Of a DNA stretch of 53,816 nucleotides, positions 18,470 through 26,277 are shown piece by piece (position 1 is the first letter of the stretch; each line of letters opens with the position of its first letter). The translations under genes and the position numbers were made by a program. Source of the stretch: CAZJFH01 sp964545205 (lineage in GTDB: Bacteria > Pseudomonadota > Alphaproteobacteria > Rhodospirillales > Magnetospirillaceae); contig CAZJFH010000032.1 of assembly GCA_964545205.1 (NCBI GenBank), positions 1-53,816 of the forward strand, read 5' to 3'. Below the pieces are notes generated by a model. It was given only the letters and a program-made list of their open reading frames with translations, did no database searches and was not told the DNA's origin.

Positions 18470-20251
18470 CTATTCCGCCGCCAGCGGCTGGCCGCACTCG
18501 CGGAAGACCTTGCGGTTGCAGCCGGCGCAGCGCCCCTTGTCGAGATCGTCGTAGATCGCCTCCAGCGCCTTGCTCTTGGACTGGAAGACGTTGTGGCAGC
18601 CGATGACGTGGAGGTAGCCGCCGCGGTGCAGCGGCTCGTAGACGCCCTCCTTGACGTGCATCAGGTACAGCGCGCCGTCGTCGCGCTTGCGGAAGTGTCG
18701 CGCCTCGTGGGCGAGCGCCTCGGCCCCGGCGACGTCGATGAAGTTGATGCCCGAGGCGTCGATGGCGACGCGGTTGCAGTCGGGATTGCGGGTCTCGACG
18801 TCGCGCAGCGCCTCCTGCAGCCAGTTGACGGCGCCGAAGAACAGCGAGCCGTCGACGCGCAGGATCTTGACCTGCGGGCACTCGGGCAGCCCGGGCTGGG
18901 TCGAGAACTTGCGGCCCGGGCAATCCGGGTCGGGCCACCAGCTGCGGATCTTCGGCCGCGAGGTCCGGTTCAGGTAGACCAGCAGCGACAGCATGACCCC
19001 GGCCAGGATCGCCAGTTCGAGCTCGAGGAACAGCGTCGCGCCGAAGGTGATGCCCATCACCGCCGTCTCGGAGCGGCTGGTCTTGAGGATCAGCTTGATG
19101 TGGTGGGTGTCGATCAGGCCCCAGCCGACCAGGAACAGGATGCCCGCCATCGCCGCCTTCGGCAGGTAGGCGGCCCACGGCGCCACCACCAGCACGATCG
19201 CCGCCAGCATCACCGCGGCGCCGATCGCCGCGATCGGCGTGCGGGCGCCGGCCTCGTAGTTCAGGCCCGAGCGATTGAACGACCCGGTCGCGACATAAGA
19301 CGAGAAGAAGGCGCCGAACACGTTCGACAGCCCCTGGCCGATGAATTCCTGGTTGCCGTCGATCTGCTGGCCCGACCGCACCGCCAGGGCGCGCGAGATC
19401 GACACCGCCTCGGTCAGCGCGAACAGCGTCACCGCCAGCGCCGCCGGCATCAGGTCGCGGATCACGTCCATCGAGAAGCTGGGCGCCGACAGCGGCGGCA
19501 GCGCCGCCGGCAGGGCGCCGACCGTCGGCACGCCGGCGTCGAACCAGGCGTTCAGCGCCGCCGACAGCAGGCTGCCGACCAGCATCGCGACGATCATGTA
19601 GGGGATCTTGCGGAAATACCTGCGCACCAGGATGCCCGAGCCCAGCGTCGCCGCGCCGACCGCGGTCACCGCCCAGTCGATCGCGCCGATATTGGCGCCG
19701 ACATTGATCAGGATCTCGTGCAGGTGGGTGGCGCGCGGATAGTCGAGGCCGAAGAAGTTCTTGGCCTGATTGGCGGCGATCAGCAGTCCGGCGCCGGCGG
19801 TGAAGCCGATGATCACCGAATGCGAGATGAAGTTGACCAGGGTGCCCAGGCGCAACAGGCCCATGCCGAGCTGGATGGCGCCGACCATGAACGCCAAGGT
19901 GATCGCCAGCTGGACGTATTCGGGGCTGGCCGGCTCGGCGAAGGTGCTCAGGGACGAGAACAGCACGATCGACGCCGCGGTGGTCGGACCCGAGACCAGA
20001 TGCCAGGACGAGCCGAACAGCGCCGCGATGATCGCCGGCACGATGCCGGTGTAGAGACCGTATTCGGGCGGCATGCCGGCGATGGTGGCGAAGGCCACGC
20101 CCTGGGGCAGCACCACGACGGCGCCGGTCAGGCCGGCGAGGAGGTCGTCGCCGAGCGACTTGCGGTTGACCAGCGGCCACCAGACGAGGAAAGGCAGAAG
20201 ACGCGACGCCCAGGCCGGCAGGCCGACGGCCCGCAGCTGATCTTGCAACAT
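18470..20251 (-). CDS. SulP family inorganic anion transporter with STAS domain
   Basis: Inner-membrane SLC26/SulP transporter (sulfate, bicarbonate or similar; substrate not deducible). 593 residues from ATG 20251 (MLQDQLRAVGLPAWASRLLP). The frame is open to 20323, but that part is encoded by a 15-bp tandem repeat and is not family-like. The conserved entry motif LPQGVAFATIAGMPPEYGLY is followed by about 10-14 hydrophobic segments and FNRSGLNYEAGARTPIAAI. A cytoplasmic STAS domain (about 450-570) contains VAIDASGINFIDVAGAEAL. The C-terminal end has a Cys cluster (RCAGCNRKVFREC) that could bind metal. A strong terminator with a micro-ORF lies about 190 bp upstream on the same strand. Confidence 0.93.
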   Translation of the reverse strand: MLQDQLRAVGLPAWASRLLPFLVWWPLVNRKSLGDDLLAGLTGAVVVLPQGVAFATIAGMPPEYGLYTGIVPAIIAALFGSSWHLVSGPTTAASIVLFSSLSTFAEPASPEYVQLAITLAFMVGAIQLGMGLLRLGTLVNFISHSVIIGFTAGAGLLIAANQAKNFFGLDYPRATHLHEILINVGANIGAIDWAVTAVGAATLGSGILVRRYFRKIPYMIVAMLVGSLLSAALNAWFDAGVPTVGALPAALPPLSAPSFSMDVIRDLMPAALAVTLFALTEAVSISRALAVRSGQQIDGNQEFIGQGLSNVFGAFFSSYVATGSFNRSGLNYEAGARTPIAAIGAAVMLAAIVLVVAPWAAYLPKAAMAGILFLVGWGLIDTHHIKLILKTSRSETAVMGITFGATLFLELELAILAGVMLSLLVYLNRTSRPKIRSWWPDPDCPGRKFSTQPGLPECPQVKILRVDGSLFFGAVNWLQEALRDVETRNPDCNRVAIDASGINFIDVAGAEALAHEARHFRKRDDGALYLMHVKEGVYEPLHRGGYLHVIGCHNVFQSKSKALEAIYDDLDKGRCAGCNRKVFRECGQPLAAE

Positions 20252-20264
20252 GAACGATCCCTTG

Positions 20265-20309
20265 TGTCCGGAGCGGCCGTGTCCGGAGCAGCCGCGTCCG
20301 GACCGGCCG
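20265..20309. repeat. three tandem 15-bp repeats upstream of sulP
   Basis: tgtccggagcggccg, tgtccggagcagccg and cgtccggaccggccg in direct succession (one to four differences between units). They lie in the sulP leader just above the chosen ATG and could be read as a Gly/His/Arg-rich N-terminal extension if translation began at 20323. Confidence 0.7.
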
Positions 20310-20368
20310 GCTCGGCGCGTCAAGGCTGAACGCGACGGTCCTTCGTCAACCCGGCCGCTCGGCTGCGT

Positions 20369-20396
20369 GTATTACATAAACGTCATATTATGTCAA
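20369..20396 (-). promoter_or_regulatory. candidate sulP promoter
   Basis: On the minus strand a perfect TTGACA (20391-20396) with TAATAC 16 bp downstream (20369-20374, weak -10), in an AT-rich island that contrasts with the GC-rich surroundings. It is about 120 bp before ATG 20251 and downstream of the terminator at 20441-20472. Confidence 0.45.
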
Positions 20397-20440
20397 GGAT
20401 CGTTTCGCGGCCGCACATAATTTTGCTGCGGCGCAGCAGA

Positions 20441-20472
20441 CAAGAAAAGGCCCGCCGTGGGGGCGGCGGGCC
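20441..20472 (-). terminator. rho-independent terminator on the minus strand
   Basis: A perfect 9-bp GC stem (GGCCCGCCG/CGGCGGGCC, 20449-20472, 6-nt loop) followed on the minus strand by TTTTCTTG (20448-20441). It has the best hairpin-plus-U-tract of the window, yet no conventional minus-strand gene lies directly upstream, since the next one (20943-22622) ends about 470 bp away. Confidence 0.75.
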
Positions 20473-20477
20473 CAAAG

Positions 20478-20510
20478 TCATCGGGGATAGTCTTTATGGC
20501 TCCGACGCAT
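20478..20510 (-). CDS. possible 10-residue leader peptide (MRRSHKDYPR)
   Basis: A micro-ORF ATG...TGA ending 6 bp before the terminator hairpin, with an AGG-containing purine stretch (CAGGCAGG) about 5 nt upstream of its start. Its size and position are those of an attenuator leader peptide or a small-RNA-encoded peptide. Such short frames arise by chance, so this is only a candidate. Confidence 0.25.
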   Translation of the reverse strand: MRRSHKDYPR

Positions 20511-20659
20511 GTTAGCCTGCCTGCGGCCGAATGTCGCACCTGCCATCCGCCATAGATCGTTGGTAATGCCAACCAAATCCCGGCCGCGGCCGCCTTGCCC
20601 GTCGGTCCGCGCGGCCGCGCCACGTCCGCGGCGCAGGCATGCCCACACAAAAGGCAAGG

Positions 20660-20687
20660 TTGAAACTGGAGTTAGAACGAGTAGAAG
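20660..20687 (+). promoter_or_regulatory. candidate promoter of the 68-residue protein gene
   Basis: TTGAAA (20660-20665), a 16-bp spacer and TAGAAG (20682-20687). The stretch would translate with rare AT-rich codons (TTA, CGA, GTA), supporting promoter rather than coding function and thus a start at 20717. Confidence 0.4.
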
Positions 20688-20716
20688 ATGGCCGGGCGAC
20701 CACGGGGGGCCCCAGC

Positions 20717-20923
20717 ATGTGCACGGCGGGATCGGACGGATGCTTCCTCATCCGGGCCTACGAGCAGGCCCTGAAGCGCCACGGCCCGGATCGGGCCATG
20801 CACACGGCGACCAACCTCTACCGCCGCACCAACACCGCCGCCACCCAGGAGGAGGCGGTCGAGTTCATCAGCCGCTTCATCGCGCCCGGCGACGTGCGGC
20901 CGGACTGCGTCGGCTGCGGCTAG
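20717..20923 (+). CDS. small four-cysteine protein of unknown function
   Basis: 68 residues. Not recognised. The sequence looks like a genuine small protein: MCTAGSDGCFLIRAYEQALK opens it, a helical middle follows, and it ends RPDCVGCG. Cysteines sit only at the two ends (C2 and C9; C64 and C67 as CxxC), an arrangement that could hold a metal or form disulfides bringing the termini together. The start at 20717 has a GGGGGG-type ribosome binding site; an alternative in-frame ATG at 20639 would overlap the promoter. It converges on the sensor kinase gene 19 bp further. Codon usage matches the host, so it is probably resident. Confidence 0.6.
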   Translation: MCTAGSDGCFLIRAYEQALKRHGPDRAMHTATNLYRRTNTAATQEEAVEFISRFIAPGDVRPDCVGCG

Positions 20924-20942
20924 GCGGCCGCCGCGCCTCGCC

Positions 20943-22622
20943 TCAGGGCGCTTGCGCGCCCAGCGCCCCGGCCGGACTGGCGGCGGCGGCTTGCGGTAGC
21001 GAACCGACGGGAACCTCGATCGAGAACACCGAACCCTCGCCCGGCCGCGACCGCGCGCCGACGGGGTGGTCGAGCAGCCTCGACAGGCGCCGGACGATGG
21101 CGAGGCCGAGGCCGAGGCCGAGGCTGCGGTCGCGCTCCTGGTTGTCGACCTGGTGGAATTCCTCCCAGATCAGCTCGGCATGCTCGGCCGGGATGCCGAT
21201 GCCGGTGTCGCGGACCTCGATGCGGACGCGGTCGCCGGCCGGGTGGCACGCGATCGCCACGCCGCCGCGCTCGGTGTAGCGCAGCGCGTTCTCGACCAGG
21301 TTGCGGATCATGCGCGCCAGCAGGATCTTGTCGCTGCGCACCACGGCCGGGCAGGGGCTGGTGGTGAGCCCCAGCCCCTTGGCCTGCGCCCGCACCGCGT
21401 AGCCGGAGGCGATCTCGGCCACCAGTTCGCCGATCTCGAAGGCCTCGACCCGGGGCTCGACGATGCCCGAATCGAGACGCGAGACGTCGAGCAGCGCGTC
21501 GAGCAGGTCGCCCAACGCCTGCAGGCTGCGGCCGAAATTGCCCAGCACCTCGTCGCCGCCGGCCGCGACATGGCGCTTGAGCAGCTCGAAGAACAGGAAC
21601 AGCGACTGCACCGGCTGGCGCAGGTCGTGCGACGCCGCCGCCAGGAACCGCGATTTCGACAGCACCGCCGCCTCGGCACGGGCGTGGGCGGCCCGCAGCT
21701 CGTTCTCGGTGCGGGCGCGGCGCGCGATCTCCTCGGCGAGCTGGCGCCGCTTGCGCCGCAGCGCGACGATGGCGCCGGCCAGGCCGAGCACGGTCAGCAG
21801 CAGGGCGCCGCCCGCCGCCGCCGCCCGCGCGAGCTCGGCGCGGGTGTAGATGTACAGCCGGCTCGGCGACCAGCGGTCGATGATGCGGTCGAACTCGCCG
21901 CTGCGCTTGAGTTCGGTCAGCGCGCGGTCGATGTCGGCCAGCAGCGCCGCGTCGCCCTCGCGCACGGCCATGTTGCCGGCGCGCTGGGCGAAGGGCGGGA
22001 GCTGGGTGATGCCGCCGATGTTGAGGTCATGCAGCAGGTAGCGCTCGCTCCAGGCGTTGGCGGCGAGGACGTCGATCTCGCCGCGCAGCAGCTTGCGCGT
22101 GCCGTCGATCGCGCTGTCGACGATCACCACCTCGACGCGCGGCCGCAGCCCCTCGACATGCTCGCGGGCCAGCCCGCCCCTGGGCACGCCGATCCGCAGC
22201 CCGGGCGCCGGCACGACCCCGCGGGCGTGCGGACCGTCGGCGCGCACGAAGAAGGCGAAGTCCGTCGCCAGCGTCGGCTGGCTGAAGTCGAAACGCCGCT
22301 CGCGCTCGGGGGTGCGCCCGAACAGGCCCAGCACGACGCCGCCCTCCTCGCCGGCCAGGGCCTGCGCCTCCGACCAGTCGCCCAGCCGGATCTCGGCCGG
22401 CCGGCCGAGGACGCGCGCCACCGCCGTCATCAGATCGACGTTGATGCCGACCGCGCGGCCGTCCTCGAGGGATTCGAACGGCGGATAGCTGTCGTCGCCG
22501 TAAAACACGATCGGCTCGGCGGCGCGGGCGCCGCCGGCGGCGGCGATCAGAAGCAGGGCGGCCAGCGCGGCTCGCAGGACCAAGGCGGTGTCTTTCGGCA
22601 AACGGGCGGGAGCGCCAAACAT
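20943..22622 (-). CDS. Sensor histidine kinase with periplasmic solute-binding (SBP_bac_3) domain
   Basis: A 559-residue membrane kinase. A signal peptide covers about 1-35 (ALAALLLIAAAGGARA). The periplasmic SBP_bac_3 domain (36-255) begins EPIVFYGDDSYPPFESLEDG, the binding-protein signature for amino acids or similar small polar ligands. A transmembrane helix lies at 268-289, followed by a short coiled coil, HisKA with H332 in ASHDLRQPVQSLF, and HATPase with NALRYTERGG, DTGIGIP and LGLGLAI. There is no receiver domain and no adjacent response regulator, so it is an orphan kinase. ATG 22622 (MFGAPARLPKDT) gives a proper signal sequence. Confidence 0.9.
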   Translation of the reverse strand: MFGAPARLPKDTALVLRAALAALLLIAAAGGARAAEPIVFYGDDSYPPFESLEDGRAVGINVDLMTAVARVLGRPAEIRLGDWSEAQALAGEEGGVVLGLFGRTPERERRFDFSQPTLATDFAFFVRADGPHARGVVPAPGLRIGVPRGGLAREHVEGLRPRVEVVIVDSAIDGTRKLLRGEIDVLAANAWSERYLLHDLNIGGITQLPPFAQRAGNMAVREGDAALLADIDRALTELKRSGEFDRIIDRWSPSRLYIYTRAELARAAAAGGALLLTVLGLAGAIVALRRKRRQLAEEIARRARTENELRAAHARAEAAVLSKSRFLAAASHDLRQPVQSLFLFFELLKRHVAAGGDEVLGNFGRSLQALGDLLDALLDVSRLDSGIVEPRVEAFEIGELVAEIASGYAVRAQAKGLGLTTSPCPAVVRSDKILLARMIRNLVENALRYTERGGVAIACHPAGDRVRIEVRDTGIGIPAEHAELIWEEFHQVDNQERDRSLGLGLGLAIVRRLSRLLDHPVGARSRPGEGSVFSIEVPVGSLPQAAAASPAGALGAQAP

Positions 22623-22786
22623 AGGAACAATATCCCGCCGCCGCCGCTCTGGTGAGTAAGCAATTGGGGATAGGCCGGCGGGGGGAGGGCGGGGCAGACG
22701 AACGGTAGCAGAACCGATTCAAGGGACAGCGCCCACGCGTTCAAACCGATGGCGTGCATACGGCCGCGCTGCAGGACGCCAATTAA

Positions 22787-22798
22787 CTAAAAATTTAG
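22787..22798. promoter_or_regulatory. AT-rich palindrome upstream of the restriction-modification gene
   Basis: CTAAAAATTTAG, a 12-bp inverted repeat 24 bp before the ATG at 22823, in the only AT-rich patch of the gap 22623-22822. It could be an operator or part of the promoter. No controller-protein gene is adjacent. The rest of the gap shows nothing else. Confidence 0.3.
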
Positions 22799-22822
22799 GC
22801 GCACCACCGCACGCTGCATCCC

Positions 22823-25800
22823 ATGAGGGATTCGCACGCAGTGGAAAGCTTCATCCAGCGCTGGTCGAACCGCGAAGGCGGCCAGGAGCGGGCGAACTAT
22901 TCCCTGTTCCTGACCGAGCTGTGCGACGTCCTGGAGGTCCCCCACCCCGATCCCGCCGACGCCTCGCACGAGTTCAACGACTACGTCTTCGAGCGACGGG
23001 TCGAACGCCGGCTGGCCGACGGCACGGCCGAGACGCGCCGGATCGACCTGTACCGGCGCGGCAGTTTCATCCTGGAGGCCAAGCAGAGCCGCCGGCGGGT
23101 GGCCCGCAGGGACGCGGCGGCGTCGCAGGGCGACCTTTTCTCCGAACCCGCCCAGGAGGCCGTCCCGTACTCGGCTTCGCTGGACCACCTGATGATCCAG
23201 GCCCGGCGCCAGGCCGAGGGCTACGCGACGGCGCTGCCGCCCGACCACCCCTATCCGCCGTTCCTGATCATCTGCGACGTCGGCCGCGCCTTCGAGCTCT
23301 ACGCCGACTTCTCCGGGCATGGCCGCCACTACGCGCAGTTCCCGGACACGCAGCGGTTCCGGATCGAGCTCGCGCAGCTGCGCGATCCGGCCAGATGGCA
23401 GCTCCTGCGCACCGTCTGGGAGGCGCCGTGGTCGCTCGACCCGGCGCAGCAGAGCGCCAAGGTGACCCGCGAGATCGCCGGCCGTCTGGCGACGATCTCG
23501 AAGAGCCTGGAAGGGCGCGGCTTCGAGCCCGGTTGCGTCGCCGTGTTCCTGATGCGCTGCCTGTTCACCATGTTCGTCGAGGATGTCGGCCTGCTGCGGC
23601 GCAAGGGCTTCACGGAAATCCTCGACCGCTGCCTTGCCGACCCGGCGCGGTTCACCTTCGAGATCGACGACCTCTGGCGGCACATGGACGAGGGCACCTA
23701 CTCGCCGGGCGTCGGCCAGAAGCTGTTGCGCTTCAACGGCAAGCTGTTCAAGAACGCCACGGCGCTGCCGCTGACCCTGGCGGAAATCGCCCTGCTGCGC
23801 CACGCGTCCGACGCCGATTGGGGCGATCTCGAGCCGGCCATCTTCGGAACCCTGTTCGAACAGGCGCTGGACCCGGTCGAACGCAAGCGGCTGGGGGCGC
23901 ATTACACGCCGCGGGCCTATGTCGAGCGGCTGGTCGACGCCACGATCATCGAGCCGCTGTTCGAGGACTGGCGCTTGCGCCAGGCGGCCGCCGACCAGGC
24001 GCTGCGGCGCGGCATGACCGCCGAGGCGACGCGCGAGATCGAGGATTTCCTGAACGACCTCGCCAAGGTCCGGGTGCTCGACCCGGCCTGCGGGACCGGG
24101 AACTTCCTCTACGTCGCCCTGAGCCGGATGAAGCAGCTGGAGGGCGAGGCGCTCAAGCAGCTCAACGACATCGGCGGCCGCGCGGCCGTCGAACGCGTTC
24201 GGGACATCTCGGTCCGGCCGGAACAGTTCTTCGGCATGGAGCTGAACCGCCGCGCCGTCGAGATCGCCGAACTCGTGCTGTGGATCGGCTACATCCAGTG
24301 GCATCTGCGGGCGCGGGCGGCGATCCCGCCGGAACCGGTGCTGGGCAGCAGCGACCACGTCCACGAGAAGGACGCCCTGCTGACCTGGGACGGATACCCG
24401 CACCGGCCGCCCAAACGCGATCTCGTCGGCCGCCCCGCCGGCGCGGGCGGCCGGCTGCTGCCGAACGCGCGGCGGCCGGAGTGGCCGGCGGCGGATTTCA
24501 TCGTCGGCAACCCGCCGTTCATCGGCGGCAAGGACATCCGCGGCCGGCTCGGCGGCGACTACGCCGAGGCGCTGTGGAAGGCGCACCCGCAGATCAATCC
24601 CTCGGCCGATCTGGTGATGTACTGGTGGGACCGCGCCGCCGAGCTGCTGACCCGCAAGGACACCCGGCTGCGCCGCTTCGGCTTCGTGACCACCAACTCG
24701 GTGACCCAGGTCTTCCAGCGCCGCGTCCTGGAGCGGCATCTCCAGGCGACGCCGCCGGTCTCGCTTCTGATGGCGATCCCCGATCATCCCTGGACCAAGG
24801 CGACCAGGGACGCCGCCGCGGTGCGGATCGCGATGACGGTCGCCGGCCGCGGCAAACGCGACGGCGTCCTGCAGATCGTCACCGCCGAGCAGGGGCTGGA
24901 CACCGACGAGCCGCGGATCGAGTTCAAGGAGCGGAGCGGACGGATCAACCCGGACCTGACCATCGGCGTCGACCTGACCAGGACCACGCCGCTGCTCGCC
25001 AACGCGGCGCTGTGCTCGCCGGGGGTCAAGCTGCACGGCGACGGTTTCATCGTCAGCCGCGAGCAGGCCGCCGCGCTGGGCCTCGGCCGCCGGCCGGGGC
25101 TGGAGCGCTACATCAAGCCCTACCGCAACGGCCGCGACCTCACCGCCAGGTCGCGCGACGTCATGGTCGTCGACCTGTTCGGCCTGCCGGCCGAGCGGGT
25201 CCGGCGCGATTTCCCCGAGGTCTACCAGCACCTGCTGCGAACGGTGAAGGCCAGCCGCAAGGAGGTTTTCGCCAAAAAGCCCACGAAGGATTCACGCGAA
25301 TATCTGGATCGCTGGTGGCAGTTCGGCAAGCCGCGAACGGAACTTCGCCAGGCTCTGCGGGGGCTTGACCGCTACATCGCCACCGTGGAAACCACAAAGC
25401 ACCGGGTGTTCCAATTCCTGGATGCATCGGTGCTGCCGGACAACATGCTGGTCGCCGTCGCTTCGGACGACGCGTTCCTGCTGGGCGTTCTGTCTTCGAG
25501 GCCCCACGGCATGTGGACCGCGACGGCCGGCGGCACGCTGGAGGACCGCCCGCGCTACACGAAATCCCGCTGTTTCGACCCCTTCCCGTTCCCGGATCCG
25601 ACGGCCGCCGTCCGGCTGCGGATCGGCAGGCTCGCGGAGGAACTGGACGCGACGCGCAAGCTGGTTCTCGCCGAGAATCCCGACCTGACGCTGACCATGC
25701 TCTACAACGCGCTCGACGCCCGCCGCGCCGGCACGGCGCTGTCGCCGAAGCAACGCGACGTCGAGGCGCGGGGGCGGGTGCTGATCCTCGAGGAGCTGCA

Positions 25801-26236
25801 CGAGCGGCTCGACGCGCTGGTGCTGCAGGCCTATGGCTGGCCGGAGGACATCGCCGAGGAAGAGGTCCTCGAACGGCTGGTGGCGCTGAACCAGGGCCGC
25901 GCCGCCGAAGAGCGCCTCGGCTTCGTCAAGTGGCTGCGACCGGACTACCAGATCGAGCGCCTGGGCCCGCTCGCCCACCGCGCCGACCGCGTGCAGTCGA
26001 TCACCGTCGCGGCGAAGCCGAAGGCCCGCCCGGCCTTTCCCGACGCGCTGTGGGAGCAGACCAGGTCGGTGTTCGACCTGCTCGGCCGCCGCCTCACCCC
26101 GGACCAGCTCGCGGCGCTGTACCGCGACGGCGCCCGGATCCGGCCGCAGATCGACGACGTCCTGAAATCGCTCAGCGAACTCGGGCTGATCGAGAGCCCC
26201 GACGGCGGCCGGAGCTACATCCGGGCGGCGTCGTGA
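22823..26236 (+). CDS. MmeI-like (type IIL) single-chain restriction-modification enzyme
   Basis: A 1137-residue protein joining nuclease, N6-adenine methyltransferase and target recognition. N-terminal PD-(D/E)XK motif: D75, nine residues, E85-A-K87 (RIDLYRRGSFILEAKQS), the same spacing as the MmeI active site. A helical linker runs to the methyltransferase with motif I DPACGTGNFLYVALS at about 420 and motif IV VGNPPFIGGKD near 564 (NPPF, adenine type). A large C-terminal part holds the target recognition region and a helical tail. Such enzymes cut about 20 bp from the site and protect one strand. ATG 22823 has only a weak ribosome binding site. The last 133 bp are repeated at 27365-27497. 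There is no separate specificity or restriction subunit. Confidence 0.88.
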   Translation: MRDSHAVESFIQRWSNREGGQERANYSLFLTELCDVLEVPHPDPADASHEFNDYVFERRVERRLADGTAETRRIDLYRRGSFILEAKQSRRRVARRDAAASQGDLFSEPAQEAVPYSASLDHLMIQARRQAEGYATALPPDHPYPPFLIICDVGRAFELYADFSGHGRHYAQFPDTQRFRIELAQLRDPARWQLLRTVWEAPWSLDPAQQSAKVTREIAGRLATISKSLEGRGFEPGCVAVFLMRCLFTMFVEDVGLLRRKGFTEILDRCLADPARFTFEIDDLWRHMDEGTYSPGVGQKLLRFNGKLFKNATALPLTLAEIALLRHASDADWGDLEPAIFGTLFEQALDPVERKRLGAHYTPRAYVERLVDATIIEPLFEDWRLRQAAADQALRRGMTAEATREIEDFLNDLAKVRVLDPACGTGNFLYVALSRMKQLEGEALKQLNDIGGRAAVERVRDISVRPEQFFGMELNRRAVEIAELVLWIGYIQWHLRARAAIPPEPVLGSSDHVHEKDALLTWDGYPHRPPKRDLVGRPAGAGGRLLPNARRPEWPAADFIVGNPPFIGGKDIRGRLGGDYAEALWKAHPQINPSADLVMYWWDRAAELLTRKDTRLRRFGFVTTNSVTQVFQRRVLERHLQATPPVSLLMAIPDHPWTKATRDAAAVRIAMTVAGRGKRDGVLQIVTAEQGLDTDEPRIEFKERSGRINPDLTIGVDLTRTTPLLANAALCSPGVKLHGDGFIVSREQAAALGLGRRPGLERYIKPYRNGRDLTARSRDVMVVDLFGLPAERVRRDFPEVYQHLLRTVKASRKEVFAKKPTKDSREYLDRWWQFGKPRTELRQALRGLDRYIATVETTKHRVFQFLDASVLPDNMLVAVASDDAFLLGVLSSRPHGMWTATAGGTLEDRPRYTKSRCFDPFPFPDPTAAVRLRIGRLAEELDATRKLVLAENPDLTLTMLYNALDARRAGTALSPKQRDVEARGRVLILEELHERLDALVLQAYGWPEDIAEEEVLERLVALNQGRAAEERLGFVKWLRPDYQIERLGPLAHRADRVQSITVAAKPKARPAFPDALWEQTRSVFDLLGRRLTPDQLAALYRDGARIRPQIDDVLKSLSELGLIESPDGGRSYIRAAS
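26104..26236 (+). repeat. direct repeat copy 1 (3' end of the restriction-modification gene)
   Basis: 133 bp covering the last 44 codons and stop. It matches 27365-27497 at all but seven positions, with no gaps. Differences in codons are A/G and G/R replacements plus three synonymous ones, and the stop is TGA here and TAG there. Confidence 0.95.
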
Positions 26237-26277
26237 TTGGATGGCACCGGAGGGCCGCGCCGCCTGATGAAAGCTGG

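Larger units (their letters stand above)
20441..20585 (-). ncRNA. candidate small RNA or attenuated leader upstream of sulP
   Basis: A minus-strand transcript ending at the 20441-20472 terminator would contain a 5-bp hairpin GTTGG/CCAAC near 20565, the micro-ORF and the terminator stem. I could not place a convincing promoter, so the 5' end is a guess. It matches no RNA family that I can recognise by eye. Confidence 0.3.

Noticed and set aside
20639..20716. Upstream start for the 68-residue protein
   Set aside because: The extra 26 codons use AT-rich codons foreign to the neighbours and overlap a promoter-like TTGAAA/TAGAAG pair.
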